Of a DNA stretch of 64,000 nt, positions 1 to 8,683 are shown piece by piece; the stretch's first letter is position 1, and every line of letters begins with the position of its first letter. The stretch spans positions 39,196-103,195 of the forward strand of contig JALOBO010000005.1 in NCBI GenBank assembly GCA_023228225.1, written 5' to 3'. This DNA is from Clostridia bacterium (lineage in GTDB: Bacteria; Bacillota; Clostridia; Christensenellales; UBA1242). The position numbers and the translations under genes were made by a program. The notes under the pieces were generated by a model that did no database searches, was not told the origin of the DNA, and was given only the letters and a program-made list of their open reading frames with translations.

Positions 1-2
1 AT

Positions 3-731
3 ATTTTAGGTGTAGAATACTTGCGTGCATTGTCAAATACAAAATCAAATATTATTCCACTAACAATAAAGCGTGAAGGCGATGACTATAACGAAAAGAA
101 AATAAAAAACAGATATGCAAGTGCAACAGCAATACGAGTAATAATAAATTTAAAGAATAGCATTAAAAGAATTAAGAAATTTGTTCCGTCAGAAACATAT
201 ATTGCATTACAGCAGGCAAAAAAAGAAAATAATTTAGTAAATGAAAAAATATTAAATAATTTAATTTTATATAAATTAAAAACAATTTCAGAAAATGAAC
301 TCAAAAATATATTTTCTGTAAATGAAGGACTGGAAAACTACATAATAAAATCAGCGAAGCAGTGCGACTCATACCCACAATTTTTAGAAAAAACTATAAC
401 GAAAAGATACGGCCAACAAAAACTTCAAAGAATTGCAATTCATGCCTTACTCGGAATAACAAATCAGGACATTTTAAGTCTATATGAGAAAAATTACGCT
501 CCGCCATACTTAAAAATTTTAGCAACAAACGATAGCGGGATTTTAAGCGAATTAACAAAATCAAAAGTAAAAATAATCACACGATCAAAAGACAGTAAGA
601 ATATTGATAAACAATTAAATTTTACTAAAATACACGAGAACGCACAAAACATTTTTAATATGACAATACAAAACAAACCCGAGTATGTGCCTGAAATTTT
701 AAGAAGTTCAACTTTTATAAAAACAAAATAA
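3..731 (+). CDS. tmcAL: tRNA(Met) cytidine acetate ligase TmcAL (YlbM), C-terminal part
   Basis: The reading frame is open to the left edge of the window (it reads I-L-G-V-E-Y-L-R-A-L from base 3), so the gene begins outside and only the last 242 or so residues are seen. The motif VEYLRAL followed by an R-x-G-x-x-Y-N region and ASATAIR is typical of the YlbM/TmcAL nucleotidyltransferase family. That family activates acetate with ATP and transfers it to C34 of elongator tRNA-Met to give N4-acetylcytidine. The following genes, a YlbK-like patatin and YlbJ, reproduce the B. subtilis ylbJ-ylbK-ylbM neighbourhood, which supports the call. The first TTG of the track at base 21 is not a real start. 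Transcription probably ends at the hairpin just downstream. Confidence 0.85.
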   Translation: MLGVEYLRALSNTKSNIIPLTIKREGDDYNEKKIKNRYASATAIRVIINLKNSIKRIKKFVPSETYIALQQAKKENNLVNEKILNNLILYKLKTISENELKNIFSVNEGLENYIIKSAKQCDSYPQFLEKTITKRYGQQKLQRIAIHALLGITNQDILSLYEKNYAPPYLKILATNDSGILSELTKSKVKIITRSKDSKNIDKQLNFTKIHENAQNIFNMTIQNKPEYVPEILRSSTFIKTK

Positions 732-756
732 TTGCAAAAATTTGTCAAAATTATCA

Positions 757-782
757 AAAAACAGCAATTTTTTGCTGTTTTC
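757..782. terminator. Bidirectional terminator between tmcAL and the patatin gene
   Basis: A 10-bp perfect stem (AAAACAGCAA / TTGCTGTTTT) with a TTTT loop, A-rich on the left and T-rich on the right, lies between two convergent genes. It can serve both strands. Confidence 0.7.
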
Positions 783-813
783 CTATTTTTTAATTAAAAA
801 TTTGAATTTTTAA

Positions 814-1659
814 TTAAATTTTGCTTTTTTGCATTTCCAATGTTTTTTGTATTTTCTTATCAAGTTTTTCTTGTTTTGTTTTTTTAAATGCAACTATTTC
901 GTTTATGATTTTTTCTGTGGCTTGCTTGCCTGAATTAATTGCATAATCAATTTTTTTAAAATCCATTAATCTCATTTCTGTTAACTCAGGTTCTATCAAA
1001 AAGTTATAATTTTTGCCTTTTAAATCAAACAGCACTTGTTGCTGAACAACAGCAACATTTTCTATAACATCAATCATATTTTCTACTTGGTTTACTGTTT
1101 TATAATTACTAGTAACATTTACGGCAATTATCAAATCAGCACCCAATTTTTTTGCTATATCAGCAGGAACTTGATTTAAAATGCCACCATCAACTAGCAT
1201 TTTTTTACCTATTTTAACTGGTTCAAAAACCACAGGTATTGAAATACTTGCCCTTATCGCCTTAACAAAACTTCCGCGTTTGATATGTACTTCTTCTTTT
1301 GAGATTATGTCTGTGGCAACAGCAATAAACTGTATACTTTGGTCCTCTATTTTTTTATCTCCAAAAGCCTTTTCAAGCATATCGGTAATATTTTTGCCAC
1401 TTGATAACCCGCATTTTTTGAATTTAATAATATTAAAATCTAAAAATTGCGATATTTTAAATTGTCTAGCATATTCAAGCATTTCGCTTACATTAATACC
1501 AGCCGCATATGCTCCACCAATCATAGCGCCCATTGATGTACCTACTACAATATCAGGTTTTATATCGTGCTTTTCAAGTACTTCTATTACACCAAGATGC
1601 GCATAACCAAGGGCAGCCCCTCCACCTAAAACTAGTGCAATTTTTAGTTTATCTTTCAT
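814..1659 (-). CDS. Patatin-like phospholipase, RssA/YlbK family
   Basis: A 281-residue cytoplasmic patatin-fold protein. Visible are the oxyanion-hole glycine stretch LGGGAALG (residues 11-18), the nucleophile elbow GTSMG with Ser42 (40-44) and the catalytic-dyad aspartate in DGG (157-159). The family hydrolyses acyl esters of lipids; the substrate of bacterial RssA/YlbK members is not established. Residues from about 245 on are lysine-rich and probably disordered. The start has a good ribosome-binding site (AGGAGAG) about 7 nt upstream. Its position between tmcAL and ylbJ-like genes matches ylbK of Bacillus, although here it is transcribed away from both neighbours' strand. Confidence 0.88.
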   Translation of the reverse strand: MKDKLKIALVLGGGAALGYAHLGVIEVLEKHDIKPDIVVGTSMGAMIGGAYAAGINVSEMLEYARQFKISQFLDFNIIKFKKCGLSSGKNITDMLEKAFGDKKIEDQSIQFIAVATDIISKEEVHIKRGSFVKAIRASISIPVVFEPVKIGKKMLVDGGILNQVPADIAKKLGADLIIAVNVTSNYKTVNQVENMIDVIENVAVVQQQVLFDLKGKNYNFLIEPELTEMRLMDFKKIDYAINSGKQATEKIINEIVAFKKTKQEKLDKKIQKTLEMQKSKI

Positions 1660-1761
1660 ACAACTCTCCTATTTTACATATCAATTATTATACGAACTGA
1701 ATTTAATATAATGTTCATTTACATAATATATCATTTGTACTAATAAAACGCAAGGTGCTTA

Positions 1762-2751
1762 ATGAAAAAAATAAATATATTCTTATCAATTCTTATCATA
1801 TTTATTATAGCATTGTTTATATTCAATCCACAAGTTTATTCGTTATCTGTTTTAAAAGGTATATTATTATGGGCAACTGCATTATTGCCAACACTTTTTC
1901 CTTTCTTTTTTCTTACAAAAATATTAACTGAACTGGGCGCCGTAAATATTCTTGCTAATTACTTATCAAGAATAACTAAAAAATTATTTAATGTCGGTGG
2001 CATCGCGGGTTATGTATATATTATGAGTATTATTTCTGGATATCCCGTAGGTGCAAAGTTAACAGCCGAACTTTATGAACACAATTTAATTTCCAAGGAA
2101 GAAGCTGCACGAATAGTCACATTTACATCTACTTCTGGTCCCTTATTTATTATAGGTACTGTCGGAATTGGTATGTTTTTAAGCCGAACAGCCGGAATAA
2201 TAATATTATGTTCGCATTTTTTGGGCGCAATAATTAACGGACTTATTTATCGAAATTATAAGTACAAAAAAGCATTAGCAGATAGTAAATTTGAGCCTGT
2301 ACAAAAAAATTTAAATACTATACTTTCCGAATCAATTTACAATTCTATAATATCAATTTTAATCGTAGGCGGATATGTTGCAATCTTCTATATGCTAATT
2401 GACATGCTAAATAATTCAAACTTATTATTGCCATTTAAAAATATCTCTGCATATTTATTAAATATATTTAAAAAAAGTCCCGCATTTAGCGAAGGACTTG
2501 TAAATGGTATAATTGAAATAACCAGAGGTTGTTACGACTTATCAAGTTTAAAGGCGGTATCTTTAAGCCTATGCACAATAACTGCAACGTTTATAATATC
2601 TTGGGGCGGTCTTTCAATACACATGCAAGCACTCACATTTTTATGTAAATGTAAAATTAATATTGGATTTTATTTTTTACAAAAATTAACTCACGCAATT
2701 TGCTCAACAATAATATGTATTTTAATATTAATATTTTTTAAACCGCTTTAA
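1762..2751 (+). CDS. ylbJ: Sporulation integral membrane protein YlbJ/SpoVV-like
   Basis: A 329-residue polytopic membrane protein with about eight hydrophobic segments. The motif SGYPVGAKLTAELYE and the later TSTSGPLFIIGTVG are characteristic of the YlbJ nucleoside-recognition (GATE) family. In Bacillus and Clostridium the homologue (SpoVV) sits in the outer forespore membrane and carries dipicolinic acid toward the spore. It is shorter than Bacillus YlbJ (about 400 residues) but contiguous, with the family core intact. An AAGGTG ribosome-binding site precedes the ATG. Family knowledge predicts mother-cell (sigma-E type) expression; no promoter was identified here. It supports an endospore-forming host. 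Confidence 0.82.
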   Translation: MKKINIFLSILIIFIIALFIFNPQVYSLSVLKGILLWATALLPTLFPFFFLTKILTELGAVNILANYLSRITKKLFNVGGIAGYVYIMSIISGYPVGAKLTAELYEHNLISKEEAARIVTFTSTSGPLFIIGTVGIGMFLSRTAGIIILCSHFLGAIINGLIYRNYKYKKALADSKFEPVQKNLNTILSESIYNSIISILIVGGYVAIFYMLIDMLNNSNLLLPFKNISAYLLNIFKKSPAFSEGLVNGIIEITRGCYDLSSLKAVSLSLCTITATFIISWGGLSIHMQALTFLCKCKINIGFYFLQKLTHAICSTIICILILIFFKPL

Positions 2752-2872
2752 ACAATCCATATGCTTGATTAAGTTAAAATAAAATTTTACTATTAAATAT
2801 TTAAGACATCAATAACCTGCAAAGTCTATATTACAATTATTAAAACTATTTATATGACAGGACACACAAAGT

Positions 2873-3021
2873 AGTATAAAATTAAAGATTTTTAAATAAT
2901 TTAGCCCGTTACGAGTTCCGCTGTGTACAACTACACAAGAGGTTTCGTAACGGGTTAAAGTGTTAAAAAGATTAATTTTATACTATTACAAGTTCCGACT
3001 GCGGGTTTAGGGCAGGCGGAA
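2873..3021 (+). repeat. Structured repeat, module A plus tail hairpin (copy 1)
   Basis: A long imperfect hairpin lies at 2873-2984. The outer 13-bp stem pairs AGTATAAAATTAA with TTAATTTTATACT. There is then a small internal loop, a TTTTTAA/TTAAAAA stem, and a long stem TTTAGCCCGTTACGA / TCGTAACGGGTTAAA. A second hairpin (2993-3021) opens TTCCG and closes CGGAA. The element ends 5 bp from the stop codon of the minus-strand gene at 3026. The same architecture recurs at 5604, 34629, 35253 (inverted) and 35629 with different stem sequences. It fills most of the gap 2752-3025, where no gene is visible. Confidence 0.8.
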
Positions 3022-3025
3022 TAAA

Positions 3026-3820
3026 CTATTGTTTTTTATTTAAAATGTCGCCAAATAATATTGTTTTAATAACTGGTGAAGTATCTGTAAATTCATCAAA
3101 AAATTGATTATTATCGTCCATAATTGTAATATCTAGTTCAGTATCCTCTTGCCCATTATAATCTTCAAGCCCTGTTGCTTCATCAGTTTCTAAATATGTT
3201 GTAGAATAAGCATCATCAACATTTTTATCATCAAATTTTTGTAATGTTTCGTTAATGTCTTTTTCAACTTCTTCAATAACTTTTTTTGATGAAACTGCTT
3301 GGTTCAAAGACTTATTTGCACTTTCTTCTACTTCTTCGATTACCTCTTCTGATGAAACTGCATTTCCATCATAATTTTTTATAATTTCATCTGCAACAAT
3401 AGGCTGTAATTCATAAATCGGCGTATCCAAGGGCTGTTCGCCATAAGTTGCAGATTTATCATCGGCAAGTTTAATAGAAGTCGGTTGTTCCAACCTTTTA
3501 TCTTCTGCTTTCTGTTCAATTATTTCAGCGGGTAGTATTTCCGTTTTTAATTGTTCCGGCTTATTGGTAACATTAATTTCAAGAACACCCGTTTGAGCCT
3601 TAGTTGGCGGTCTCATTTCAACTATAATGTCCGAACTTTTCAATGCTTTTACTTTTTCTTTTGACTTTTTAGTTAAAATGTTTGTTTCCGCTTTTGTAGG
3701 AATTATTTTACTTTTTTTAGCCTGTGCACTATGTTTGCGTTTAAACACTAATATAGAAATAAGGGCATAAACAAGATATAATCCTAACGCAACCAGCAAT
3801 ACCTGAATAATAGGATCCAC
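3026..3820 (-). CDS. Hypothetical single-pass membrane protein of the flotillin operon
   Basis: A 264-residue protein I do not recognise. It has one N-terminal transmembrane segment (about residues 4-25), a basic stop-transfer stretch (KRKHSAQAKKSK), and then a long acidic, low-complexity cytoplasmic region. The acidic region contains an internal tandem repeat (AVSSEEVIEEVEESANKSL, then AVSSKKVIEEVEKDINETL, about residues 154-190). The start codon is GTG, supported by AAAGGAGGG 8 nt upstream. It is the last gene of the nfeD-floA operon, in the position yqfB occupies in Bacillus, but shows no evident similarity to YqfB. A scaffold role beside flotillin is only inference. Confidence 0.75.
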   Translation of the reverse strand: MDPIIQVLLVALGLYLVYALISILVFKRKHSAQAKKSKIIPTKAETNILTKKSKEKVKALKSSDIIVEMRPPTKAQTGVLEINVTNKPEQLKTEILPAEIIEQKAEDKRLEQPTSIKLADDKSATYGEQPLDTPIYELQPIVADEIIKNYDGNAVSSEEVIEEVEESANKSLNQAVSSKKVIEEVEKDINETLQKFDDKNVDDAYSTTYLETDEATGLEDYNGQEDTELDITIMDDNNQFFDEFTDTSPVIKTILFGDILNKKQ

Positions 3821-3854
3821 TATTTACACCCTCCTTTTTTATTTAATATTAATG

Positions 3855-4871
3855 TTATTTAATAGGTTTTTTAGCAGTTCCTTCTGCACCTGATAAAGCC
3901 CTGCGCATATCAGTATCTGCTACCATATTTTGCATACGATAATAATCCATAATACCAAGTTTTCCATCGCGGAATGCACCAGCAATCGCTTTTGGAACTT
4001 CTGCTTCGGCTTGTAAAACAGTAGCGCGCATTTCCTGAGTTTTAGCACGCATTTCTTGTTCCACTGCAATGGCCATAGCTTTTCTTTCTTCGGCTTTTGC
4101 TTGGGCGATTTTTTTATCTGCTTCGGCTTGACCGATATTTAATTCTGCACCAATATTGCGACCAACATCAATATCTGCAATATCAATAGATAATATTTCA
4201 AATGCTGTTCCAGCATCTAAACTTTTTGCAAGTACTGTTTTAGAAATCAAATCTGGATTTTGGAGAATATTTTTATGATTTTCCGCGGAACCAACTGTTG
4301 TAACAATGCCTTCTCCTACGCGGGCAAGAATTGTTTCTTCACCGGCACCACCTATTAATCTACCAATGTTTGATCTAAGAGTAACACGAGCCTTAACATT
4401 AAGTTCTATGCCATCTTTTGCAACAGCAGAGATAAATCCTGGGGTTTCAATAACGCGTGGCTTAACACTACCTTGGACAGCGGCCAATACATCACGCCCT
4501 GCTAAGTCAATAGCCTTTGCTGCATCATATGTAAGAGCAATTCTGGCACTGTGAGCAGCAATAAGCGCGTAAGCAACTTTTGTTACATTTCCGCCAGCCA
4601 TATAATGAGTTTCTAGGTCGTTAATACTGATATCAAGACCGGCTTTTTTAGATGTTATATAAGCATCAATGATTGTTGAAATTGTAATTTTTCTTAATTT
4701 CATTCCTATGAGTCTTGACATAGAAACATGCGCTCCCGATACAAGAGCCCTAAACCAAATGTTAATTGGAACAAGTCCTAAAATAACGGCCACAACAACA
4801 ACAAATACACCTAATAATATAAGTAGTAAAGTATTGTCTTGTAATATTGAAGAAAGTAAAGTGCTATACAT
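3855..4871 (-). CDS. floA: Flotillin-like protein FloA
   Basis: A 338-residue YqfA/FloA-type flotillin. There is one N-terminal membrane segment (about residues 13-33), an SPFH/band-7 domain through about residue 220, and an alanine/glutamate-rich coiled-coil ([19 protein letters not shown], about 250-290). A C-terminal stretch contains [13 protein letters not shown], a conserved FloA ending. FloA organises functional membrane microdomains and influences membrane fluidity, secretion and signalling. It lies 74 bp downstream of nfeD and 34 bp upstream of the acidic membrane protein, forming an operon like yqeZ-floA-yqfB. A GGAGGAAAAATT ribosome-binding site supports the ATG. Confidence 0.95.
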   Translation of the reverse strand: MYSTLLSSILQDNTLLLILLGVFVVVVAVILGLVPINIWFRALVSGAHVSMSRLIGMKLRKITISTIIDAYITSKKAGLDISINDLETHYMAGGNVTKVAYALIAAHSARIALTYDAAKAIDLAGRDVLAAVQGSVKPRVIETPGFISAVAKDGIELNVKARVTLRSNIGRLIGGAGEETILARVGEGIVTTVGSAENHKNILQNPDLISKTVLAKSLDAGTAFEILSIDIADIDVGRNIGAELNIGQAEADKKIAQAKAEERKAMAIAVEQEMRAKTQEMRATVLQAEAEVPKAIAGAFRDGKLGIMDYYRMQNMVADTDMRRALSGAEGTAKKPIK

Positions 4872-4945
4872 AATTTTTCCTCCATTTTTTATATAAATAA
4901 TTAATTTAACATTAACTTATTATCAAACTTTTAGTGACATATTTA

Positions 4946-5464
4946 TTATACTCGTTTAACTGTAATCTTATTGCCTTCAATTGCAATAATTCTTACGACT
5001 GTACCAACAGGTATAAATTCATTCTCGCTAATAACATCATAAAGTTCTTCCTCTACTTCAATTCTGCCTACCGGTCTGCATTCTGCTTTAACGATCCCTT
5101 CCTTACCAAGTAATCTTGCATTTGCTTTATCTTCTTTGGCTAAAAATTCTTTGGAAAGTGCTGAACCATTTTGAATAATAGGCGAACGACTTAACCAACC
5201 GTACTTTGCCGACCTTACCATAATCATAAAAGCAACAATTACCACAAATGATATAATAAAGATCATAATAAAAAGTTGAGCAAGAGTGCCCCCAAAAATC
5301 ATACGGAATATTATCCCAAACGCAACTAAAATTGCACCGAGTATTCCGAAAATACCAAATCCGGGAACAAAGATTTCTACAATAGATAAAATAATACCAA
5401 GTATAAGGCACACTGCGGGTATAACATGCATTTCAGTAAATAGTGTGACTAATTCATTCCACAT
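4946..5464 (-). CDS. NfeD-like membrane protein (YqeZ-type, short form)
   Basis: A 172-residue protein with three closely spaced transmembrane helices in residues 10-85, then a soluble OB-fold NfeD domain (about 108-170) containing LLGKEGIVKAECRPVGRIEVE and ending VRIIAIEGNKITVKRV. NfeD proteins are encoded beside flotillins and stomatins and form a membrane complex with them. This is the short form without the N-terminal ClpP-like protease domain of YqeZ. It is the first gene of the operon, and AAAGGAGAAAT precedes the ATG. Confidence 0.92.
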   Translation of the reverse strand: MWNELVTLFTEMHVIPAVCLILGIILSIVEIFVPGFGIFGILGAILVAFGIIFRMIFGGTLAQLFIMIFIISFVVIVAFMIMVRSAKYGWLSRSPIIQNGSALSKEFLAKEDKANARLLGKEGIVKAECRPVGRIEVEEELYDVISENEFIPVGTVVRIIAIEGNKITVKRV

Positions 5465-5603
5465 AACATATTTCTCCTTTATGTATATTCATTATATCAT
5501 ATATTAGAAAAATTACAATGTGTTTTAAAAAAAAATTTAGTTGCAAAGTTAAAATGTACAGCTCGTAATTCTATTTATGTAAGTGGAAGACACTAGGTAG
5601 CAG

Positions 5604-5748
5604 AAAGTTAGGAATTTTAAGATGATTTCAGCCCGAACAGGTTCCCGATAGCACCTGTGGTTGCATCGGGGTTCTGTTTGGGCTGAAAGGGCTTAAAATA
5701 ACAACTTTATGCGGTTATAATTTCGCCTAGCGGTAGCGACGGCGGAAT
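5604..5748 (+). repeat. Structured repeat, module A plus tail hairpin (copy 2)
   Basis: A long hairpin at 5604-5708 pairs TTTCAGCCCGAACAG with CTGTTTGGGCTGAAA and AAGTTAGG with AACAACTT. The apical arm GTTCCCGAT pairs with ATCGGGGTTC. The tail hairpin (TTTCGCC / GGCGGAA) ends at 5748. The flanks GTAGCAGAAAGTTA and AACAACTTTATGCG are shared with the inverted copy near 35.3 kb. The tail is nearly identical to 13489-13535. The region lies between nfeD and the NYN gene, where no gene is visible from 5465 to 5979. Confidence 0.8.
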
Positions 5749-5754
5749 AAAGTA

Positions 5755-5836
5755 TGCGGTCAAAGAGGGAAACCAAAAACGCTTGCTAGCACGCTGGCGT
5801 GCGTACAAGGCTAAGTTTTTGGTTTCCCTTTTGATT
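5755..5836 (+). repeat. Structured repeat, module E (copy 1)
   Basis: A long hairpin pairs GGGAAACCAAAAAC with GTTTTTGGTTTCCC around an inner GCACGC/GCGTGC stem. It starts GCGGTCAAAGAGGG and ends CCCTTTTGAT, as in the copies at 13654-13735 and 35893-35968. Module D, present between A and E in the full copy, is missing here. Two small hairpins follow (5847-5866, ACAGAAGAA / TTCTTCTGT; and about 5890-5918, AGAAACAT / ATGTTTCT); nothing else is visible before 5980. Confidence 0.8.
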
Positions 5837-5979
5837 TAAAGAAAAACAGAAGAAAATTCTTCTGTCTTCCAAAGGTTAAATAGATTAGAAACATTAATGG
5901 GGATTTCATGTTTCTTGAAGGATTATAACATCTAATTATTAAATTTGCAATAGTTTTCCAAAAAATAATTTATTAAATT

Positions 5980-6645
5980 TTAATCTCTTAATAAATCTAA
6001 ACTATCTTCAATTCTTCTATATAATTCAAGTTCTTCTGCTGTTTCCAATATTTCTACTGTGTTTGAGTTTTTATCTAGAAAGGCTTCAATTTCTTCAAGT
6101 AGGCTTGCTCTTTCTTCTTTATTATTGCTTTTTGCGAGAGATGTGATTTCTTGTGCAAACTTTGACATTTTGTTAATCATAAACAATTTTTGTGTGGTTT
6201 GCGCTCCATCATAATCTTGTACAAAATAACTTACAAGTCTAATGTGTAAATCTGCCATTTCGTTTAGCATTCTATCACCATAAACTTCTATAACTTCTCT
6301 GCCCGTTTCTCTAATTGCATTTGATAAATATGCAAGACCGTTATAATTAGCAACAAAGCAATAAGAATCAATAAAGTCATTTGTATAAGAAATTTTAAGC
6401 GCATCTATTGCAATTCTAACATCAAATTTTCTCTTTTTACTTTCTTTAATAATTGCTTCCGTAATAAAGCCATATTTTGAAATGATTTCGCCAATATCAG
6501 CGTGATGTTTAGGATTAAAGCCATATACTTTGCAGTACACAATAGAGCCAGTTGCGTGCAACTGTTCAAGTATTTCGGTAAAATTTTGATAACTGATATC
6601 AACATTTTCTAAATCCACAAATAGTGCTATTTTTCTTTCTAACAT
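5980..6645 (-). CDS. NYN (PIN-like) domain protein, LabA/DUF88 family
   Basis: A 221-residue soluble protein. It starts KIALFVDLENVDIS with the acidic NYN motif (VDLEN, about residues 9-13), followed by HADIGEIISKYGF, the DVRIAIDAL motif (about residue 75) and a later SDxxG-like region (FVANYNGLAYLSNAIRETG). This arrangement fits NYN domains, a PIN-like nuclease fold that cleaves RNA with metal-bound acidic residues. In the usual FVSGDSDF position the sequence reads FVANYNGL, so one acidic ligand seems to be missing and activity is uncertain. The C-terminal 60 residues are helical and acidic. It overlaps the expression unit of ogg (2 bp away) and has AAAAAGGAGAC before the ATG. Confidence 0.75.
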   Translation of the reverse strand: MLERKIALFVDLENVDISYQNFTEILEQLHATGSIVYCKVYGFNPKHHADIGEIISKYGFITEAIIKESKKRKFDVRIAIDALKISYTNDFIDSYCFVANYNGLAYLSNAIRETGREVIEVYGDRMLNEMADLHIRLVSYFVQDYDGAQTTQKLFMINKMSKFAQEITSLAKSNNKEERASLLEEIEAFLDKNSNTVEILETAEELELYRRIEDSLDLLRD

Positions 6646-6647
6646 TT

Positions 6648-7496
6648 TTAGTCTCCTTTTTTATCTAGTTCTCGTTTAAAATAAAATAAATATTGTTGTG
6701 CATAACCTGATATTTCTCCAAAATTATTAATCAAATTTTTTCTTATTAAAGCGGGCGATTTTATTTTATTATTGTAATAACAAGAATAAACCTTTTTAAT
6801 CCAAGTATCTACTGGAAAAACATTCATTTTATGATAACCGTAAAGCAAAATGCAATCTGCAACTTTTGGTCCAATTCCATTTAGTATTTGCAAATATTTT
6901 GTTGCTTGCTCCGCTGACATTGTGTGTACGACTTCCATATCAAAACCGTTTTTTAATAAATTTGCAGTCTTATGCAGGTAATCCGCCCTATAACCTGCTC
7001 CAATTTTTTTGTAAAAATCCACGCTCGCATTTGCCAAAGACTCTACATTTGGGAAAGCGTAATAACCACTACACTTTTTGCCCAAATTTTGGCATAAAGC
7101 CTCAATAATTTGTTGTATACGCTTAATGTTGTTATTGGCCGAAATAATAAAGTCAAATGTCGCTTCAATATTATCTTGCTTTAAAATACGAATACCGTAC
7201 GCGCATTTTATTGCTTGATGCAAAATATTATTTCGTTCTAGTTTCTGCTTTATTATAGCATAATTTGTCTTTAAGTCAAAATAATTTACAAAAAAATGTG
7301 TGTCAGAAGTTTCAATAATATTTTGATTTTTTTCGTTATTATAAATATCAGCAAATTTATCTAGCACAAAAACTCTATAAAAGTTTTCAAATTTTTTAAA
7401 TCTAAACACTTGTCCACATTCTAAAATATGCGTAATGTTAAACTCATCACTCGGTTCGATAATAATTTTGTTATTTTTTATCTCATAATTTAACAT
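6648..7496 (-). CDS. ogg: 8-oxoguanine DNA glycosylase, OGG1 type
   Basis: A 282-residue DNA glycosylase of the HhH-GPD superfamily with an OGG-type N-terminal domain (FNITHILECGQVFRFKKF, about residues 18-35). The helix-hairpin-helix LNGIGPKVADCILLYGY (about 212-228) contains the lysine used as Schiff-base nucleophile, and the following PVDTWIKKVY holds the catalytic aspartate. The family removes 8-oxoguanine from DNA and nicks by beta-elimination. It sits immediately upstream of the NYN gene, 2 bp apart, and downstream of the rpmA terminator. Confidence 0.9.
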   Translation of the reverse strand: MLNYEIKNNKIIIEPSDEFNITHILECGQVFRFKKFENFYRVFVLDKFADIYNNEKNQNIIETSDTHFFVNYFDLKTNYAIIKQKLERNNILHQAIKCAYGIRILKQDNIEATFDFIISANNNIKRIQQIIEALCQNLGKKCSGYYAFPNVESLANASVDFYKKIGAGYRADYLHKTANLLKNGFDMEVVHTMSAEQATKYLQILNGIGPKVADCILLYGYHKMNVFPVDTWIKKVYSCYYNNKIKSPALIRKNLINNFGEISGYAQQYLFYFKRELDKKGD

Positions 7497-7524
7497 TTTA
7501 AATACCTATGCTAACATAAAAATT

Positions 7525-7553
7525 AAAAAAATCGCCTGCTGTTAAGCAAGCGA
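7525..7553 (-). terminator. Terminator of the rplU-prp-rpmA operon
   Basis: On the minus strand an 8-bp stem with one mismatch (TCGCTTGC / GCAGGCGA, loop TTAACA) is followed by a T7 run, just after the rpmA stop codon. Confidence 0.8.
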
Positions 7554-7559
7554 AATTAA

Positions 7560-7841
7560 TTATTCGGTTTTTGGATACACGCTTACTTTTCTTTTAGATT
7601 TCGTTTCGTGTTCAAATCTAACAACGCCAGTTTTAAGTGCAAATAATGTATCATCTTTTCCGATTCCTACATTTTCGCCTGCATTAACGCTTGTTCCTCT
7701 TTGCCTAATTAAAATGTTGCCGGCAAGAACGCTTTGACCATCTTGTCTTTTAACACCTAAACGCTTGCTTTCGCTTTCGCGTCCGTTTCTTGTGCTACCG
7801 CCACCTTTTTTATGTGCAAACAGTTGTATATTAATAAACAT
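7560..7841 (-). CDS. rpmA: Ribosomal protein bL27
   Basis: A 93-residue 50S protein with the family core [19 protein letters not shown]. It binds near the peptidyl-transferase centre. The N-terminus [15 protein letters not shown] carries the Firmicutes extension whose LF-AHKKG site is cut by Prp to expose the mature end; prp is the neighbouring gene. It is the last gene of rplU-prp-rpmA, followed by a terminator. Confidence 0.98.
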   Translation of the reverse strand: MFINIQLFAHKKGGGSTRNGRESESKRLGVKRQDGQSVLAGNILIRQRGTSVNAGENVGIGKDDTLFALKTGVVRFEHETKSKRKVSVYPKTE

Positions 7842-7843
7842 AA

Positions 7844-8176
7844 CTATAACACCTCCAATTCAATAAAATCTGAAAATCCTTCATGTAAATCATTAATACC
7901 GCAAATCATAGTGTTCAAAATTATTTGCGCATCGTGTTTTTGGTTATCAGTGATTTTTTGTGGAAGATTAAAATTTAAATAGCCCTTTTGGTCATCGTTT
8001 GAGTACTGTAACTTTATACCCACTACCTGCATAAGTCCAAGCATAGCGGTTTGAATTACAGAAGATACGGCAGAACAAACAATGTCCTCTTTGCCAATGT
8101 CAGCATAATTTGCGTGACCATTAACTTCAATACCTAAAATACGATTTTCATCGGTAAATACTTTAATTTTAATCAT
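7844..8176 (-). CDS. prp: Ribosomal-processing cysteine protease Prp
   Basis: A 110-residue YsxB-type protease. The catalytic histidine lies in GHANYADIG (residues 20-28) and the catalytic cysteine in DIVCSAVSS (about residue 34). Prp removes the N-terminal extension of bL27, and the matching cleavage motif is present in the adjacent rpmA. The order rplU-prp-rpmA is conserved across Firmicutes. It lies 2 bp from rpmA and 5 bp from rplU. Confidence 0.96.
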   Translation of the reverse strand: MIKIKVFTDENRILGIEVNGHANYADIGKEDIVCSAVSSVIQTAMLGLMQVVGIKLQYSNDDQKGYLNFNLPQKITDNQKHDAQIILNTMICGINDLHEGFSDFIELEVL

Positions 8177-8181
8177 AAATA

Positions 8182-8487
8182 TTAGCCTATTTTTGTAATT
8201 CTAACGCGAGTAAAAGGTTGTCTATGACCTTGTGTTTTGCGTTCGCGTTTTTTAGGTTTATACTTAAATACCAAAATTTTTGCAGTTTTGTCCTGTAAAA
8301 GAACTTCACCTTCGCAAACAATATCTTTTAAAATTGGACTGCCTGCTTTAACGGTTTCGCCATCTGCAAATAATACGACATCAAACTTAACTTTATCGCC
8401 GGCTTGTGCATCTAACTTTTCAACATCTACAAATTCGCCTTCCGACACTTTGTATTGTTTTCCGCCTGTTTGAATAATTGCGTACAT
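8182..8487 (-). CDS. rplU: Ribosomal protein bL21
   Basis: A 101-residue 50S protein: MYAIIQTGGKQYKV at the N-terminus, KPKKRERKTQGHRQPFTRVRI at the C-terminus. The start at 8487 is preferred over the upstream ATG at 8541 because TAGAGGAGGT lies 7 nt before it, the family begins MYAII, and the upstream stretch belongs to the leader. It is the first gene of the operon, under a consensus sigma-A promoter. Confidence 0.98.
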   Translation of the reverse strand: MYAIIQTGGKQYKVSEGEFVDVEKLDAQAGDKVKFDVVLFADGETVKAGSPILKDIVCEGEVLLQDKTAKILVFKYKPKKRERKTQGHRQPFTRVRITKIG

Positions 8488-8566
8488 TTTTTTACCTCCT
8501 CTAACCAGTCTCGCTGAATAATGGTGGGGCTTAACACTCACTTATATAACCGTATTCAAGCGGCTC
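8488..8566 (-). ncRNA. Probable L21 leader (autoregulatory 5'-UTR of rplU)
   Basis: About 80 nt separate the predicted transcription start from rplU. The leader contains GAGCCGCTTGAATACGGT and GTGAGTGTTAAGCCCC, a compact structured arrangement like that of the Firmicutes L21 leader family. The identity is judged from position and general pattern, not from a covariance search. Confidence 0.55.
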
Positions 8567-8572
8567 AAAGCA

Positions 8573-8601
8573 AATATATCATAAATAGCATACAGTGTCA
8601 A
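8573..8601 (-). promoter_or_regulatory. Sigma-A promoter of rplU-prp-rpmA
   Basis: On the minus strand TTGACA (8596-8601) and TATATT (8573-8578) are separated by 17 bp, placing the start near 8566. Confidence 0.8.
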
Positions 8602-8636
8602 GAATTATTTAAAAATAAATGAAGCATCAATTAAAA

Positions 8637-8662
8637 TGCACCCGCTAATTTAGACGGGTGCA
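8637..8662 (-). terminator. Terminator after the 111-residue hypothetical gene
   Basis: A stem TGCACCCG / CGGGTGCA with a 10-nt loop, followed on the minus strand by TTTT, starts 22 bp after the stop codon at 8684. Confidence 0.7.
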
Positions 8663-8683
8663 AATAATTTACAATCAAAATAA

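Noticed and set aside
5604-5836. Insertion sequence remnant
   Set aside because: There is no transposase frame, and the hairpins covary between loci rather than decaying; a non-autonomous element cannot be excluded, but IS ends were not seen.
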